A stretch of DNA of 64,000 bases. Source: Serratia fonticola. Its GTDB lineage: Bacteria; Pseudomonadota; Gammaproteobacteria; Enterobacterales; Enterobacteriaceae. The position numbers and the translations under genes were made by a program. Of this stretch, positions 33,275 through 41,959 are shown in pieces. The stretch spans positions 2,542,001 to 2,606,000 of the forward strand of contig NZ_CP011254.1 of assembly GCF_001006005.1 (NCBI RefSeq), written 5' to 3'. The notes below the pieces were generated by a model. That model made no database searches. It had not been told where the DNA came from and worked only from the letters and a program-made list of their open reading frames with translations. The stretch's first letter is position 1, and each line of letters begins with the position of its first letter.

Positions 33275-34132
33275 ATGGGTAAATTAGCTTTAGCCGCAAA
33301 GATCACGCACGTTCCCTCGATGTATTTGTCTGAATTGCCCGGTGAACATCACGGCTGCCGTCAGGCCGCCATTGATGGGCACAAAGAAATCAGTGCCCGC
33401 TGCCGCGAAATGGGCGTCGACACCATTATCGTGTTCGATACCCACTGGCTGGTGAACAGCGCCTACCACATCAACTGTAACTCGCATTTCAAAGGGCTTT
33501 ACACCAGCAACGAGCTGCCGCACTTCATTCGTGACATGACCTATGAATACGACGGCAACCCGGAGCTGGGGCAGATGATTGCCGATGAAGCCCGCAAGCT
33601 TGGCGTACGTGCCAAGGCGCACGAGATCCCAAGCCTGGAGCTGGAATACGGCACGCTGGTGCCCATGCGCTACATGAACAGCGACCGCCACTTCAAGGTG
33701 ATCTCCATTTCTGCTTTCTGCACCGTGCATGATTTTGCCGATAGCCGCCGCCTGGGTGAAGCGATCAAAACCGCGATTGAGAAATACGACGGCACCGTGG
33801 CGGTATTGGCCAGCGGCTCGCTGTCACATCGCTTTATCGACGATCAGCGTGCCGAGCAGGGCATGAACAGCTACACCCGCCAGTTCGACCAGCAGATGGA
33901 CGAACGGGTAGTGAAACTGTGGGAAGAAGGGCGCTTCCGTGAGTTCTGCGAAATGCTGCCGGAGTACGCCGACTACTGTTACGGCGAAGGCAATATGCAC
34001 GACACCGTGATGTTGCTGGGCCTGCTGGGCTGGGACAAGTATCAGGGCAAGGTGGAGTTCGTTACCCCGCTGTTTGCCAGTTCCGGGACCGGTCAGGTCA
34101 ACGGCATATTCCCGCTTCCCGCTCAAGCCTGA
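33275..34132 (+). CDS. hpaD: 3,4-dihydroxyphenylacetate 2,3-dioxygenase HpaD
   Basis: A 285-residue type-III extradiol (LigB-like) Fe2+ dioxygenase that opens the homoprotocatechuate ring. Seen: AAKITHVPSMYLSELPGEHH (metal-binding His), VFDTHWLVNSAYHINCN, LASGSLSHRFIDD, and the closing SGTGQVNGIFPLPA. Length as in E. coli (283). Strong AGGAGG ribosome site. Confidence 0.95.
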   Translation: MGKLALAAKITHVPSMYLSELPGEHHGCRQAAIDGHKEISARCREMGVDTIIVFDTHWLVNSAYHINCNSHFKGLYTSNELPHFIRDMTYEYDGNPELGQMIADEARKLGVRAKAHEIPSLELEYGTLVPMRYMNSDRHFKVISISAFCTVHDFADSRRLGEAIKTAIEKYDGTVAVLASGSLSHRFIDDQRAEQGMNSYTRQFDQQMDERVVKLWEEGRFREFCEMLPEYADYCYGEGNMHDTVMLLGLLGWDKYQGKVEFVTPLFASSGTGQVNGIFPLPAQA

Positions 34133-34141
34133 GGATACCCA

Positions 34142-34528
34142 ATGCCCCATTTTTACGCTGAATGTACCGACAACATCCGCCGGGAGGCGGATTTACCCGG
34201 GTTGTTCGACAAGGTTAATCACGCGCTGGCGGAAACCGGCATCTTCCCGCTGGCGGGCATCCGTAGTCGCGCTATCTGGTTGGATACCTGGCAAATGGCC
34301 GACGGTAAGCAAAACTATGCCTTTGTACATATGACGCTGAAGATTGGCCACGGCCGCAGCCTGGAAAGCCGCCAACAGGTGGGCGAAATGTTGTTCATCC
34401 TGATTAAGGATCACTTTGCCGCGCTGATGGCCAAGCGCTATCTGGCCCTCTCTTTCACCATGGAAGAGCTGGATCCGGTGCTCAACTATAAGCAGAACAA
34501 TGTCCATGCGCTGTTTAGCAAGGACTGA
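34142..34528 (+). CDS. hpaF: 5-carboxymethyl-2-hydroxymuconate delta-isomerase HpaF
   Basis: A 128-residue trimeric tautomerase-fold enzyme with the catalytic amino-terminal proline (MPHFYAECTDNIR). Further signatures: RAIWLDTWQMADGKQNYAFV and LKIGHGRSLESRQQVGEMLF. It isomerises the HpaE product before decarboxylation by HpaG. It follows hpaD by 9 nt and precedes hpaH by 14 nt. Confidence 0.94.
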   Translation: MPHFYAECTDNIRREADLPGLFDKVNHALAETGIFPLAGIRSRAIWLDTWQMADGKQNYAFVHMTLKIGHGRSLESRQQVGEMLFILIKDHFAALMAKRYLALSFTMEELDPVLNYKQNNVHALFSKD

Positions 34529-34542
34529 ACAAGGAGTGGTAA

Positions 34543-35346
34543 ATGCTGGATAAAGACGTACTGAGCCGAGCCGTGCAGCGCCTGCATCAGGCCGAGCAGA
34601 GCCGGGAACAGATCCGCGCGCTATCGCTGGATCATCCGGAGATCACTATTGAAGATGCCTATGCTATCCAGCGCCAGTGGGTTGAGCTGAAGATCGCCGA
34701 AGGGCGCACGCTGAAGGGGCATAAGATCGGGCTGACCTCGCGCGCCATGCAGGTCAGCTCGCAGATCACCGAGCCGGACTACGGTGCGCTGCTGGATGAC
34801 ATGTTCTTTAACGATGGCAGCGACATTCCGATCGATCGCTTTATCGTGCCGCGCGTCGAAGTGGAGCTGGCGTTTGTGCTGGCGAAACCGCTGCGCGGGC
34901 CGAACTGCACGCTGTTTGATGTCTATAACGCTACCGACTATGTGATCCCGGCGCTGGAAATCATTGACGCTCGCAGCCATAACGTCGATCCGCAAACCCA
35001 GCGGCCACGGAAGGTGTTCGACACGATTTCCGATAACGCGGCCAACGCCGGTGTGGTGATGGGCGGCAGACCGATCAAGCCGGACGCACTGGATCTGCGC
35101 TGGATCAGTGCTTTGTTGTATCGCAATGGCGTGATTGAAGAGTCTGGCGTGGCGGCGGCGGTGCTTAATCACCCGGCCAACGGCGTGGCCTGGTTGGCTA
35201 ACAAGCTTTCCCCGTATGACGTGGAGCTGGAGGCTGGGCAGATCATTCTTGGCGGTTCCTTTACCCGCCCGGTGGCAGCACGGCGCGGCGATACCTTCCA
35301 TGCCGATTATGGCCCGATGGGCTGCATCAGTTGCCGGTTTGTCTAA
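34543..35346 (+). CDS. hpaH: 2-oxo-hept-4-ene-1,7-dioate hydratase HpaH
   Basis: A 267-residue metal-dependent hydratase of the FAH superfamily, adding water to give 4-hydroxy-2-oxoheptanedioate for HpaI. Seen: [59 protein letters not shown] and [20 protein letters not shown]. Length equals E. coli HpaH. 11 nt before hpaI. Confidence 0.95.
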   Translation: MLDKDVLSRAVQRLHQAEQSREQIRALSLDHPEITIEDAYAIQRQWVELKIAEGRTLKGHKIGLTSRAMQVSSQITEPDYGALLDDMFFNDGSDIPIDRFIVPRVEVELAFVLAKPLRGPNCTLFDVYNATDYVIPALEIIDARSHNVDPQTQRPRKVFDTISDNAANAGVVMGGRPIKPDALDLRWISALLYRNGVIEESGVAAAVLNHPANGVAWLANKLSPYDVELEAGQIILGGSFTRPVAARRGDTFHADYGPMGCISCRFV

Positions 35347-35357
35347 GGAGAAACACC

Positions 35358-36155
35358 ATGCTAACTAACCATTTCAAACAGGCCCTGCAGGAAAAACGCC
35401 CGCAGATCGGTCTGTGGCTGGGGCTGTGCAGCAGTTACAGCGCGGAACTGCTGGCCGGGGCCGGGTTCGACTGGCTGCTGATCGACGGCGAACACGCGCC
35501 CAACAATGTGCAAACGGTATTGGGGCAGTTGCAGGCAGTCGCACCTTATGCCAGCCATCCGGTGGTGCGCCCGGCCTGGAACGATCCGGTGCTGATCAAA
35601 CAGCTGCTGGACGTCGGTGCGCAAACCCTGTTGATCCCGATGATCCAAAACGCCGAGCAGGCGCAGGAAGCGGTGCGGGCTACCCGTTATCCACCAAACG
35701 GTATTCGCGGGGTTGGCAGCGCGCTCGCCCGTGCCTCGCGCTGGAACCGGGTGCCGAATTACCTGCAGCTTGCCGACAGCCAGATGTGCGTGCTGGTGCA
35801 GATAGAAACCCGCGAGGCGGTGAAAAATCTGGACGCCATTCTGGAAGTGGAAGGTGTGGACGGCGTCTTTATCGGCCCGGCGGATCTGAGCGCCGACATG
35901 GGCTTTGCCGGTAATCCACAGCATCCCGAAGTGCAGCGCACTATCGACGATGCCATTGCCCGCATCCGTGCCGCAGGCAAGGCACCGGGCATCCTGATGG
36001 CACAGCAGGAACTGGCACAGCACTATCTGGCATCTGGTGCGTTGTTTGTTGCCGTTGGCGTGGATACCACCCTGCTGGTGCGGGCGGCAGACTCCCTGCT
36101 CAGCAGTTTCAAACAGGATAAACCGGCGGAGCAACCATCCCAGGGCGTTTACTAA
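35358..36155 (+). CDS. hpaI: 4-hydroxy-2-oxoheptanedioate aldolase HpaI
   Basis: A 265-residue class II pyruvate aldolase splitting the pathway intermediate into pyruvate and succinate semialdehyde. Seen: [31 protein letters not shown], metal site [29 protein letters not shown]. Start placed at 35358 (AAGGAG upstream), which matches the family; a 9-codon longer frame overlaps hpaH. 11 nt before hpaX. Confidence 0.95.
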   Translation: MLTNHFKQALQEKRPQIGLWLGLCSSYSAELLAGAGFDWLLIDGEHAPNNVQTVLGQLQAVAPYASHPVVRPAWNDPVLIKQLLDVGAQTLLIPMIQNAEQAQEAVRATRYPPNGIRGVGSALARASRWNRVPNYLQLADSQMCVLVQIETREAVKNLDAILEVEGVDGVFIGPADLSADMGFAGNPQHPEVQRTIDDAIARIRAAGKAPGILMAQQELAQHYLASGALFVAVGVDTTLLVRAADSLLSSFKQDKPAEQPSQGVY

Positions 36156-36166
36156 TCGGAGTCATC

Positions 36167-37537
36167 ATGAGCAACGTCGATTCGCTCAAGTCGGGTAATC
36201 CGGCAGAGCAACATAAAGCGTTAACCGCCACCGAGCAGTCGGTGATTAAAAAGTTATTTCGGCGCCTGATTATTTTCTTATTTGTGTTGTTTGTTTTCTC
36301 GTTCCTTGACCGCATCAACATCGGGTTTGCCGGTTTGACCATGAAGCAGGACCTCGGTCTTAGTTCCACCATGTTCGGCCTGGCCGCAACGCTGTTTTAC
36401 GTCACCTATGTGATCTTCGGTATCCCCAGCAACATGATGCTGAGCAGGGTGGGGGCGCGGCGTTGGATCGCTACCATTATGGTGTTGTGGGGCATTGCTT
36501 CTACCTGCACCATGTTCGCCACTGGGCCAACCAGCCTGTACGTGCTGCGAATGATCGTCGGTATTACCGAGGCGGGCTTCCTGCCAGGGATCCTGGTGTA
36601 TCTCACCTACTGGTTCCCGGCGTTCTACCGCGCCCGGGCCAACGCTTTGTTTATGATCGCCATGCCCGTCACGATGGCGGTGGGTTCGTTGGTGTCCGGC
36701 TATATTCTGGCGCTGGACGGCATGATGAACCTGAAAGGTTGGCAATGGCTGTTCATGCTGGAAGGCATTCCTTCGGTGATCCTCGGCGTGGTGGTGTGGT
36801 TCTACCTGGACGACACGCCAGCCAAGGCCAAGTGGCTGACCAGCGAAGAGAAGGCCAGCCTGAAGGCGATGATGGAAGCCGATAAGTTGCAATTGGTGCA
36901 GCCGGAAGGGCCAAGCAGCCACCGGGCGTTGCAACAGCGCAGCCTGTGGCGTGAAGTGCTGACGCCGGTAGTGCTGATGTATACGCTGGCCTATTTCTGC
37001 CTCACCAATACCCTGAGCGCCATCAATATCTGGACGCCGCAAATCTTGCAGAGCTTCAACCAGAGCAGCAGTAACATCATGATCGGTTTTCTGGCGGCGA
37101 TCCCACAAATCTGTACCATCGCCGGTATGATCTGGTGGAGTAAACGTTCGGATCGCCTGCAGGAGCGTAAGTTCCATACCGCGCTGCCTTATCTGTTTGC
37201 CGCGGCGGGTTGGTTGTTGGCTTCGGCGACCAACCACAGCATGGTTCAACTGTTGGGGATCGTGATGGCGTCGGTCGGCTCGTTTACCGCAATGGCGATC
37301 TTCTGGACCACGCCGGATCAGTCAATCAGCTTCGAAGCTCGAGCGGTGGGGATCGCGGTGATCAACGCCACCGGTAACATCGGCTCGGCGGTCAGCCCGC
37401 TGCTGATCGGCTGGTTCAAGGACGTGACCGGCAGCTTTAACTCCGGGCTCTATTTTGTCTCGGCGTTGTTGATTATCGGGGCCGTGCTGGTATGGCGCAT
37501 CCCAATGAAGGACTCGCGGCCACGGGCCACACCTTAA
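36167..37537 (+). CDS. hpaX: 4-hydroxyphenylacetate permease HpaX (MFS, ACS family)
   Basis: A 456-residue anion:cation symporter-type MFS protein with about 12 membrane segments. Seen: FSFLDRINIGFAGLTMKQDL (D-R-x-N motif of ACS transporters), TYVIFGIPSNMMLSRVGARR, AGFLPGILVYLTYWFPAFYR and INATGNIGSAVSPLLIG. It takes up 4-hydroxyphenylacetate and related acids. Last structural gene of the hpaG operon, followed by a palindromic repeat and hpaA. Confidence 0.92.
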   Translation: MSNVDSLKSGNPAEQHKALTATEQSVIKKLFRRLIIFLFVLFVFSFLDRINIGFAGLTMKQDLGLSSTMFGLAATLFYVTYVIFGIPSNMMLSRVGARRWIATIMVLWGIASTCTMFATGPTSLYVLRMIVGITEAGFLPGILVYLTYWFPAFYRARANALFMIAMPVTMAVGSLVSGYILALDGMMNLKGWQWLFMLEGIPSVILGVVVWFYLDDTPAKAKWLTSEEKASLKAMMEADKLQLVQPEGPSSHRALQQRSLWREVLTPVVLMYTLAYFCLTNTLSAINIWTPQILQSFNQSSSNIMIGFLAAIPQICTIAGMIWWSKRSDRLQERKFHTALPYLFAAAGWLLASATNHSMVQLLGIVMASVGSFTAMAIFWTTPDQSISFEARAVGIAVINATGNIGSAVSPLLIGWFKDVTGSFNSGLYFVSALLIIGAVLVWRIPMKDSRPRATP

Positions 37538-37572
37538 ACAATCTTGGCGATGGGTTCCGCATGCGGCTAAAC

Positions 37573-37596
37573 GGGCGCAGCATGCGGCGCCCCTAC
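37573..37596. repeat. Palindromic repeat (GGGCGCAGCATGC family), copy 7
   Basis: GGGCGCAGCATGCGGCGCCC followed by CTAC, in the hpaX-hpaA gap. It may act as a 3' hairpin for the hpaX message. Confidence 0.7.
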
Positions 37597-37640
37597 AATT
37601 AGGTGTAGGGGATCGGAATTTATTTTCACCGGAGGACAAC

Positions 37641-38537
37641 GTGCAGAAAAGTACCGGCTTTATCGCCAATATCGATATTGGCAAAGAGTATGACGCGCGT
37701 TACGCCGCTGATGAGGTGCACTACGAAACCTTTGCCGGGCTGGCAGCGTTTTTTGGCCGGGATATGCAGGTGCACTGGCACGACCGTTTCTTCCAACTGC
37801 ATTATCTGGCCACCGGCAGGATAGAGCTGCAGCTGGACGATCAGCACTATTCGGTGCAGGCCCCGCTGTTTATCCTCACGCCCCCTTCGGTGCCACACGC
37901 CTTTTTCACTGAACCAGACAGCGACGGCCACGTGTTAACGGTGCGCCAGGAACTGATCTGGCCGTTACTGGAACGTCTGTATCCGGGCAGCAATCTGGCG
38001 CTGGATATGCCGGGGATTTGCCTTTCGCTGGCCGCAGTGCCGCAGGAGTTGGCGGCGCTTGGGCATTATTGGGAACTGATCGCCCGCGAATTTAGCCAAA
38101 AGATGGCCGGGCGTGAGCAGACGTTGGCATTGCTGGCCCAGGCGGTATTCACGCTGATGCTGCGCAATACCTCATTGGATGACAAGGCCGCAAGCGGCGT
38201 GCGTGGCGAACTGAAGCTGTTCCAGCGTTTTAACAAGATGGTGGACGAGCGTTTTCGCGATCACCTGTCGGTGCCGGAATATGCCCAGTCGCTGGGGGTG
38301 ACGGAATCACGGCTTAACGACTTGTGCCGCCGCTTTGCCAACCGGCCACCCAAACGGCTGATCTTCGATCGCCTGTTGCGTGAAGCCAAACGGCTGCTGC
38401 TGTTCAGCGCCTGCACGGTGCATGAAACGGCCTACAGCTTAGGGTTCAAAGATCCCGCCTATTTCGCTCGCTTCTTCAATCGGCTGGAAGGCTGTTCGCC
38501 TTCCGCCTATCGCGCAACGCAACACGTTCTATCGTAA
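37641..38537 (+). CDS. hpaA: HpaA, AraC-family activator of 4-hydroxyphenylacetate genes
   Basis: A 298-residue regulator. N-terminal cupin domain (MQVHWHDRFFQLHYLATGRI, FILTPPSVPHAFF) and C-terminal AraC helix-turn-helix pair (YAQSLGVTESRLNDLCRRFA, YSLGFKDPAYFARFFNRLEG). In E. coli W HpaA activates hpaBC, the 4-hydroxyphenylacetate 3-monooxygenase genes, which lie just downstream there. Here ampH follows instead. GTG start with GGAGG upstream. Confidence 0.9.
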   Translation: MQKSTGFIANIDIGKEYDARYAADEVHYETFAGLAAFFGRDMQVHWHDRFFQLHYLATGRIELQLDDQHYSVQAPLFILTPPSVPHAFFTEPDSDGHVLTVRQELIWPLLERLYPGSNLALDMPGICLSLAAVPQELAALGHYWELIAREFSQKMAGREQTLALLAQAVFTLMLRNTSLDDKAASGVRGELKLFQRFNKMVDERFRDHLSVPEYAQSLGVTESRLNDLCRRFANRPPKRLIFDRLLREAKRLLLFSACTVHETAYSLGFKDPAYFARFFNRLEGCSPSAYRATQHVLS

Positions 38538-38548
38538 CCAGGAGCGGG

Positions 38549-39691
38549 TCAGCCTTTGTTGGCCACCAAATCCGCGACCAGCCGGTTGACCGGATCGCTC
38601 ATATTGGTGAACTTGGTCAACTCCGAGCGGGTAACGACCACAAACACGCCGATATTTTGCTGCGGCACCATCGCCATATAGGTGATGAAGCCGCCGCCAC
38701 CGCCGGTTTTCTGGATGATCCCTGGCAGGCCATCTTTCGGTGCCATATAGACCCAGCCCAGCCCTAAAGCAGAGGCTTCACCCGGTACATCCATGCCTTT
38801 CAGTGACGTCAGATTTTTGCGCTGGAAATACATGGTTTGTTCAGTTAAGGCCGTTGGCTTGCGCGAACCGCTTACGTTGGAGGAGAGGAACTGCTGCATC
38901 CAGCGCTGCATATCGCGCGGCGTCGAGTAAACACCACCGCTGCCACTGGCGGCTGTAGTATCGCGGCAGGCGCTTGGCCCAGAGGCTGCCACCATCAGGC
39001 GTGAGCACTGCTCTGCGCTTGGCGTCAGTGTGGTATCAACCATCCCCAGCGGGCCAGTGACTTTCTCACGCAACAAGGCGTTATAAGGCTTGCCAGCGGC
39101 ACGTGACAACGCATCGGCCAAGAGATCGTAGGCTAGGTTGGAGTAGGCAGCCCGCACGCCCGGTGGCACGGTAATGGTGGCATGAGACAACCACTGCCAG
39201 CGCTGTGCCTTGGTGGGCCAGGTAAACACCGGCGTTTTTGGCGGTTTCTTGCCGGGTTGCTCACGCGGCAGGGCGCTGGTGTGCGTTGCCAGATTCAGCA
39301 AGGTAATTGGCTGGCGTGAATTGTAGGCAGGGACGACGGCCCCTTTGGGTGCATATTTGCGCAGCGGATCGGTGAGTTTGACCTTACCTTCCGCCGCCAT
39401 TTTGACCATCACTTCGCTGGTCATCAGCTTGGTGATGGAGGCGATGCGGATCAGGGAATCTGGCCGTGGACGCAGATCGTTGCCCGGTTTGGTATCGCCA
39501 AAACTGCGGTTAACCACCTGATTATTATCGATAACTACCAGCGCCATGCCGGTTGCGCCGCTGTTGTAGAAGATATGTTCAGCATACTGATCGACAATCT
39601 GTGAGGTGAGCTGCGCGTCGGTCGCCTGGCTGGCCAAGGGCGTGGCACACAGGCCAAGCACCAGCAATAACGTGGAGAGTGAGGTCTTCAA
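38549..39691 (-). CDS. ampH: AmpH, class C penicillin-binding DD-carboxypeptidase/endopeptidase
   Basis: A 380-residue serine hydrolase with a signal peptide (LLLVLGLCATPLASQA). Seen: the SxxK motif SITK (about 85-88), YSN (AAYSNLAYDLLADAL) and KTGG, plus GATGMALVVIDNNQ and GLGWVYMAPKDGLPGIIQ shared with E. coli AmpH. It trims and recycles peptidoglycan and hydrolyses beta-lactams weakly. Convergent with hpaA, 11 nt apart. It is not a resistance-type AmpC: no ampR is nearby. Confidence 0.93.
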   Translation of the reverse strand: MKTSLSTLLLVLGLCATPLASQATDAQLTSQIVDQYAEHIFYNSGATGMALVVIDNNQVVNRSFGDTKPGNDLRPRPDSLIRIASITKLMTSEVMVKMAAEGKVKLTDPLRKYAPKGAVVPAYNSRQPITLLNLATHTSALPREQPGKKPPKTPVFTWPTKAQRWQWLSHATITVPPGVRAAYSNLAYDLLADALSRAAGKPYNALLREKVTGPLGMVDTTLTPSAEQCSRLMVAASGPSACRDTTAASGSGGVYSTPRDMQRWMQQFLSSNVSGSRKPTALTEQTMYFQRKNLTSLKGMDVPGEASALGLGWVYMAPKDGLPGIIQKTGGGGGFITYMAMVPQQNIGVFVVVTRSELTKFTNMSDPVNRLVADLVANKG

Positions 39692-39832
39692 CGGTCGTGT
39701 TCCATATAAAAATGTGGCAGGGAAGGCGTAAGTTGTCCGCTAGTGTAATGCGCTACGGAGCGATTGGCATGTGGTAAAAGTGGCGACAGGTAAAAGTTTT
39801 TCACCTTTCCCCTTCCGGCGAAGGAGAAAGGA

Positions 39833-40903
39833 TCAGACGACTGGCTGCGGGTGGGGAGCTAGCTGAATATTATTGCGGCCACTGTTTTTGGCCCGGTACA
39901 GCGCGGCGTCGGCGGCACAGATCGCAGAGTCGATATCCAGCTTATCCAGCGCAGAAATCCCGGCGCTTAACGTTACCTTGGTCGTCTCCTGTGCTTGGAA
40001 ACGATGAGTGATGGTCAATTCCTGCACATATTGGCGTACCTTTTCTGCCAGATAGGCTGCGTAGTCTTCACCGACGTTGGTCAGCAGTACCAAAAACTCT
40101 TCTCCGCCGTAACGTACCACGATATCCCTTGAGCGCACCGCATCGCGGATGGCCGTTGCCACTTGGACCAGTGCTTGATCGCCCAGGGTATGGCCGTAGC
40201 GATCGTTGTAGACCTTGAAGTGGTCGATATCGAGTAGCAGCACAAAGTGGTTGCCCGAGGTTGGCGAGAGCAACTGATCCAGTTTGCTCTCCAGCCCACG
40301 GCGGTTATACAGGCCGGTTAGCGGATCGATCATGCTCAGATCGCTGAACTTATCCCGTTCGTGATACAGGTTGGCCACCAGATGTTGGGTAAACATTTCG
40401 CTGCGCTTCAACAGCAAATGATGCACCGAGAAGGCGACGATCGGCAGCAGAGTGGTGAACAGAATACGCATGGTGTTATGCATGCCGTCCAGCCACAGGA
40501 TTATCAGCGCCGAGGGAACGGCGTGCAGGCAGAAGGCCAGCAGGTTATCTGTCAGCGAGATCGCGCTGATAAAGAAAATACTGAACAGGCTGATCAGCAA
40601 GAAGCTGTGGTTGTCACTGGCGGTAAGCTGGCTCTTACAATAGATGTGCGCCGCCCATAGCAGCCCAAGGATGATGGCGAGCAGGTTGAGCCTTTGGACG
40701 TAGTGGCGGGGCGAATACAGCGTAAATAGCATGGCCGCCAGGCAAATCGCCGGAATGCAGATTAGCGGCAGCGTTAAGGCCGGGGTCTCTTTAAAGGGCA
40801 CGAATAAAGTAAAAATGGCAGAGGCTGCATTCATCAACAAGAAAAGAAACAGGGATAAGCGCTGTTTGCTGGTTTGCAGTTGCTGATAAGAACGCGAGTT
40901 CAT
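39833..40903 (-). CDS. Membrane-bound diguanylate cyclase (GGDEF)
   Basis: A 356-residue protein. About six hydrophobic segments fill the first 180 residues (LFLFLLMNAASAIFTLFVPF, LALPLI-type stretches), followed by a GGDEF domain with DPLTGLYNRRGLE, DIDHFKVYNDRYGHTLGD and the active site RYGGEEFLVLL. The RSRD five residues before the active site is the inhibitory c-di-GMP site. It should make c-di-GMP. No phosphodiesterase or curli/cellulose gene is adjacent. Start chosen at 40903 (GAGTGA upstream); a 24-codon longer frame exists. Confidence 0.88.
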   Translation of the reverse strand: MNSRSYQQLQTSKQRLSLFLFLLMNAASAIFTLFVPFKETPALTLPLICIPAICLAAMLFTLYSPRHYVQRLNLLAIILGLLWAAHIYCKSQLTASDNHSFLLISLFSIFFISAISLTDNLLAFCLHAVPSALIILWLDGMHNTMRILFTTLLPIVAFSVHHLLLKRSEMFTQHLVANLYHERDKFSDLSMIDPLTGLYNRRGLESKLDQLLSPTSGNHFVLLLDIDHFKVYNDRYGHTLGDQALVQVATAIRDAVRSRDIVVRYGGEEFLVLLTNVGEDYAAYLAEKVRQYVQELTITHRFQAQETTKVTLSAGISALDKLDIDSAICAADAALYRAKNSGRNNIQLAPHPQPVV

Positions 40904-41102
40904 ACGGGGATCACTCTTTACCAATGGGGCCGGTCGAAGGAAAAATGTTAGACAATGCCTGCTGAATAATTCCAATTAGTTATTATTAACAGGCTATAAA
41001 TGTTAAGAATTTTCTTATATGAAACTAACATTTTTCGCGCAGGCTGTCATCCGCGTTCAGCCGGATGTTGAAAAGAGTGCGGGTCCAAAAAAAGTGTTAT
41101 AT

Positions 41103-41121
41103 GATATTGGTTATCATTATC
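41103..41121. promoter_or_regulatory. Fur box before small membrane protein gene
   Basis: GATATTGGTTATCATTATC matches 16 of 19 Fur consensus positions and ends 20 nt before the start codon at 41142. Confidence 0.75.
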
Positions 41122-41141
41122 ACTTGAAAGGTAGGGTTATC

Positions 41142-41426
41142 ATGTTAGCTGCCATGGTTACCGCTTGTGGATTGTGGGGCATCAGTTGGTGCCTGGGGAA
41201 TCGGCTTGCCAGCGCCTGGGGCGTGTTGCTGCCCTGTGCCCTGATGCCATTTCTGGCGCTGATTGACCTGGATATGATGCAACTGCGTACTCTGATCGTG
41301 GTTGCCATGCTGGCCACGCTGGTGATGCTGTTTAACAGCCGCTGGCGTCATTACCTGCTGCTCCCTTCCTGCATGGCTCTAGCCGGTGGCCTAGCCGCAA
41401 TCAGCCTGCATTTCAGCTTTAACTGA
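41142..41426 (+). CDS. Small inner-membrane protein, DUF1435/YjjZ-like
   Basis: A 94-residue protein, nearly all hydrophobic, with about four membrane segments (AAMVTACGLWGISWCLGNRL, WGVLLPCALMPFLALIDLD, TLIVVAMLATLVMLF, LLLPSCMALAGGLAAISLHF). A longer frame from 41019 would run through the Fur box, so the start at 41142 (AAAGG upstream) is preferred. In E. coli, Fur-regulated yjjZ lies in this neighbourhood, next to rsmC. Position and the Fur box suggest this is its counterpart; I am not certain. Confidence 0.55.
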   Translation: MLAAMVTACGLWGISWCLGNRLASAWGVLLPCALMPFLALIDLDMMQLRTLIVVAMLATLVMLFNSRWRHYLLLPSCMALAGGLAAISLHFSFN

Positions 41427-41433
41427 AACGACA

Positions 41434-41460
41434 AAATCACGCCTGAGCGTGTTGGTTTTA
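41434..41460. terminator. Terminator between the DUF1435-like gene and leu tRNA genes
   Basis: CACGC-CTGA-GCGTG, with ATTTTGT following on the minus strand and TTGGTTTTATT on the plus strand. It can serve both the small gene and the convergent tRNA operon. Confidence 0.6.
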
Positions 41461-41506
41461 TTCAGTGAGTTTTAATGCAGGAACAGCTAGAAGAGAACCC
41501 ATCAAG

Positions 41507-41593
41507 TGGTGCGAAGAGAGGGACTTGAACCCTCACGTCCGTAAGAACACTAACACCTGAAGCTAGCGCGTCTACCAATTCCGCCACCTTCGC
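41507..41593 (-). tRNA. leuV: tRNA-Leu(CAG), copy 3 of operon
   Basis: 87 nt with encoded CCA. Acceptor GCGAAGG pairs with CTTCGC; anticodon loop CTTCAGGTG gives anticodon CAG (reads CUG). Long variable arm as in class II tRNAs. The variable arm reads GTTCTTACGGAC, one base different from the copy at 41759 (GTCC), making a G-U pair. Individual gene letters follow E. coli leuQPV by position. Confidence 0.95.
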
Positions 41594-41636
41594 ACAGTCT
41601 GATGTGTTGCTTTGATGTCGATTTATATCACCAGCT

Positions 41637-41723
41637 TGGTGCGAAGAGAGGGACTTGAACCCTCACGTCCGTAAGAACACTAACACCTGAAGCTAGCGCG
41701 TCTACCAATTCCGCCACCTTCGC
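41637..41723 (-). tRNA. leuP: tRNA-Leu(CAG), copy 2 of operon
   Basis: 87 nt, identical to the copy at 41507, including the G-U variant in the variable arm. Anticodon CAG. 43 nt from the previous copy. Part of the leu tRNA cluster upstream of rsmC, as in E. coli. Confidence 0.95.
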
Positions 41724-41758
41724 ATTCGATGCTGTGCAATATAAATCATGTGGTTATT

Positions 41759-41845
41759 TGGTGCGAAGAGAGGGACTTGAACCCTCACGTCCGTAAGGAC
41801 ACTAACACCTGAAGCTAGCGCGTCTACCAATTCCGCCACCTTCGC
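41759..41845 (-). tRNA. leuQ: tRNA-Leu(CAG), copy 1 of operon
   Basis: 87 nt, anticodon CAG, with fully Watson-Crick variable arm GTCC/GGAC. Promoter-proximal copy. Confidence 0.95.
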
Positions 41846-41880
41846 ATACCAGATACGCTACCGGAGTAACGCTACCACGG

Positions 41881-41914
41881 AGGCGAATTCTAGAGATTTT
41901 GGCGGGTACGTCAA
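41881..41914 (-). promoter_or_regulatory. Stable-RNA type promoter of leu tRNA operon
   Basis: On the minus strand TTGACG, 16 nt, TAGAAT, then a G/C-rich discriminator (TCGCCTCCG). The discriminator is typical of growth-rate- and ppGpp-controlled tRNA promoters. Confidence 0.75.
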
Positions 41915-41959
41915 TAGTTATTTCCTGGATTAGCGGCGTTTGCTGTAAAAAACGGCATA

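Noticed and set aside
36278..37249. Minus-strand frame of 323 codons across hpaX
   Set aside because: Antisense of a certain membrane-transporter gene; His/Gln/Arg-rich translation typical of such shadows.
38549..39691. Class C beta-lactamase (AmpC resistance gene)
   Set aside because: Motifs and N- and C-terminal signatures match AmpH, a peptidoglycan hydrolase, and no ampR is adjacent.
41507..41845. Three near-identical 87-bp repeats with unequal spacers, first taken for a repeat array
   Set aside because: They fold as tRNA-Leu(CAG) with encoded CCA. No CRISPR array or cas gene was seen anywhere in the window.
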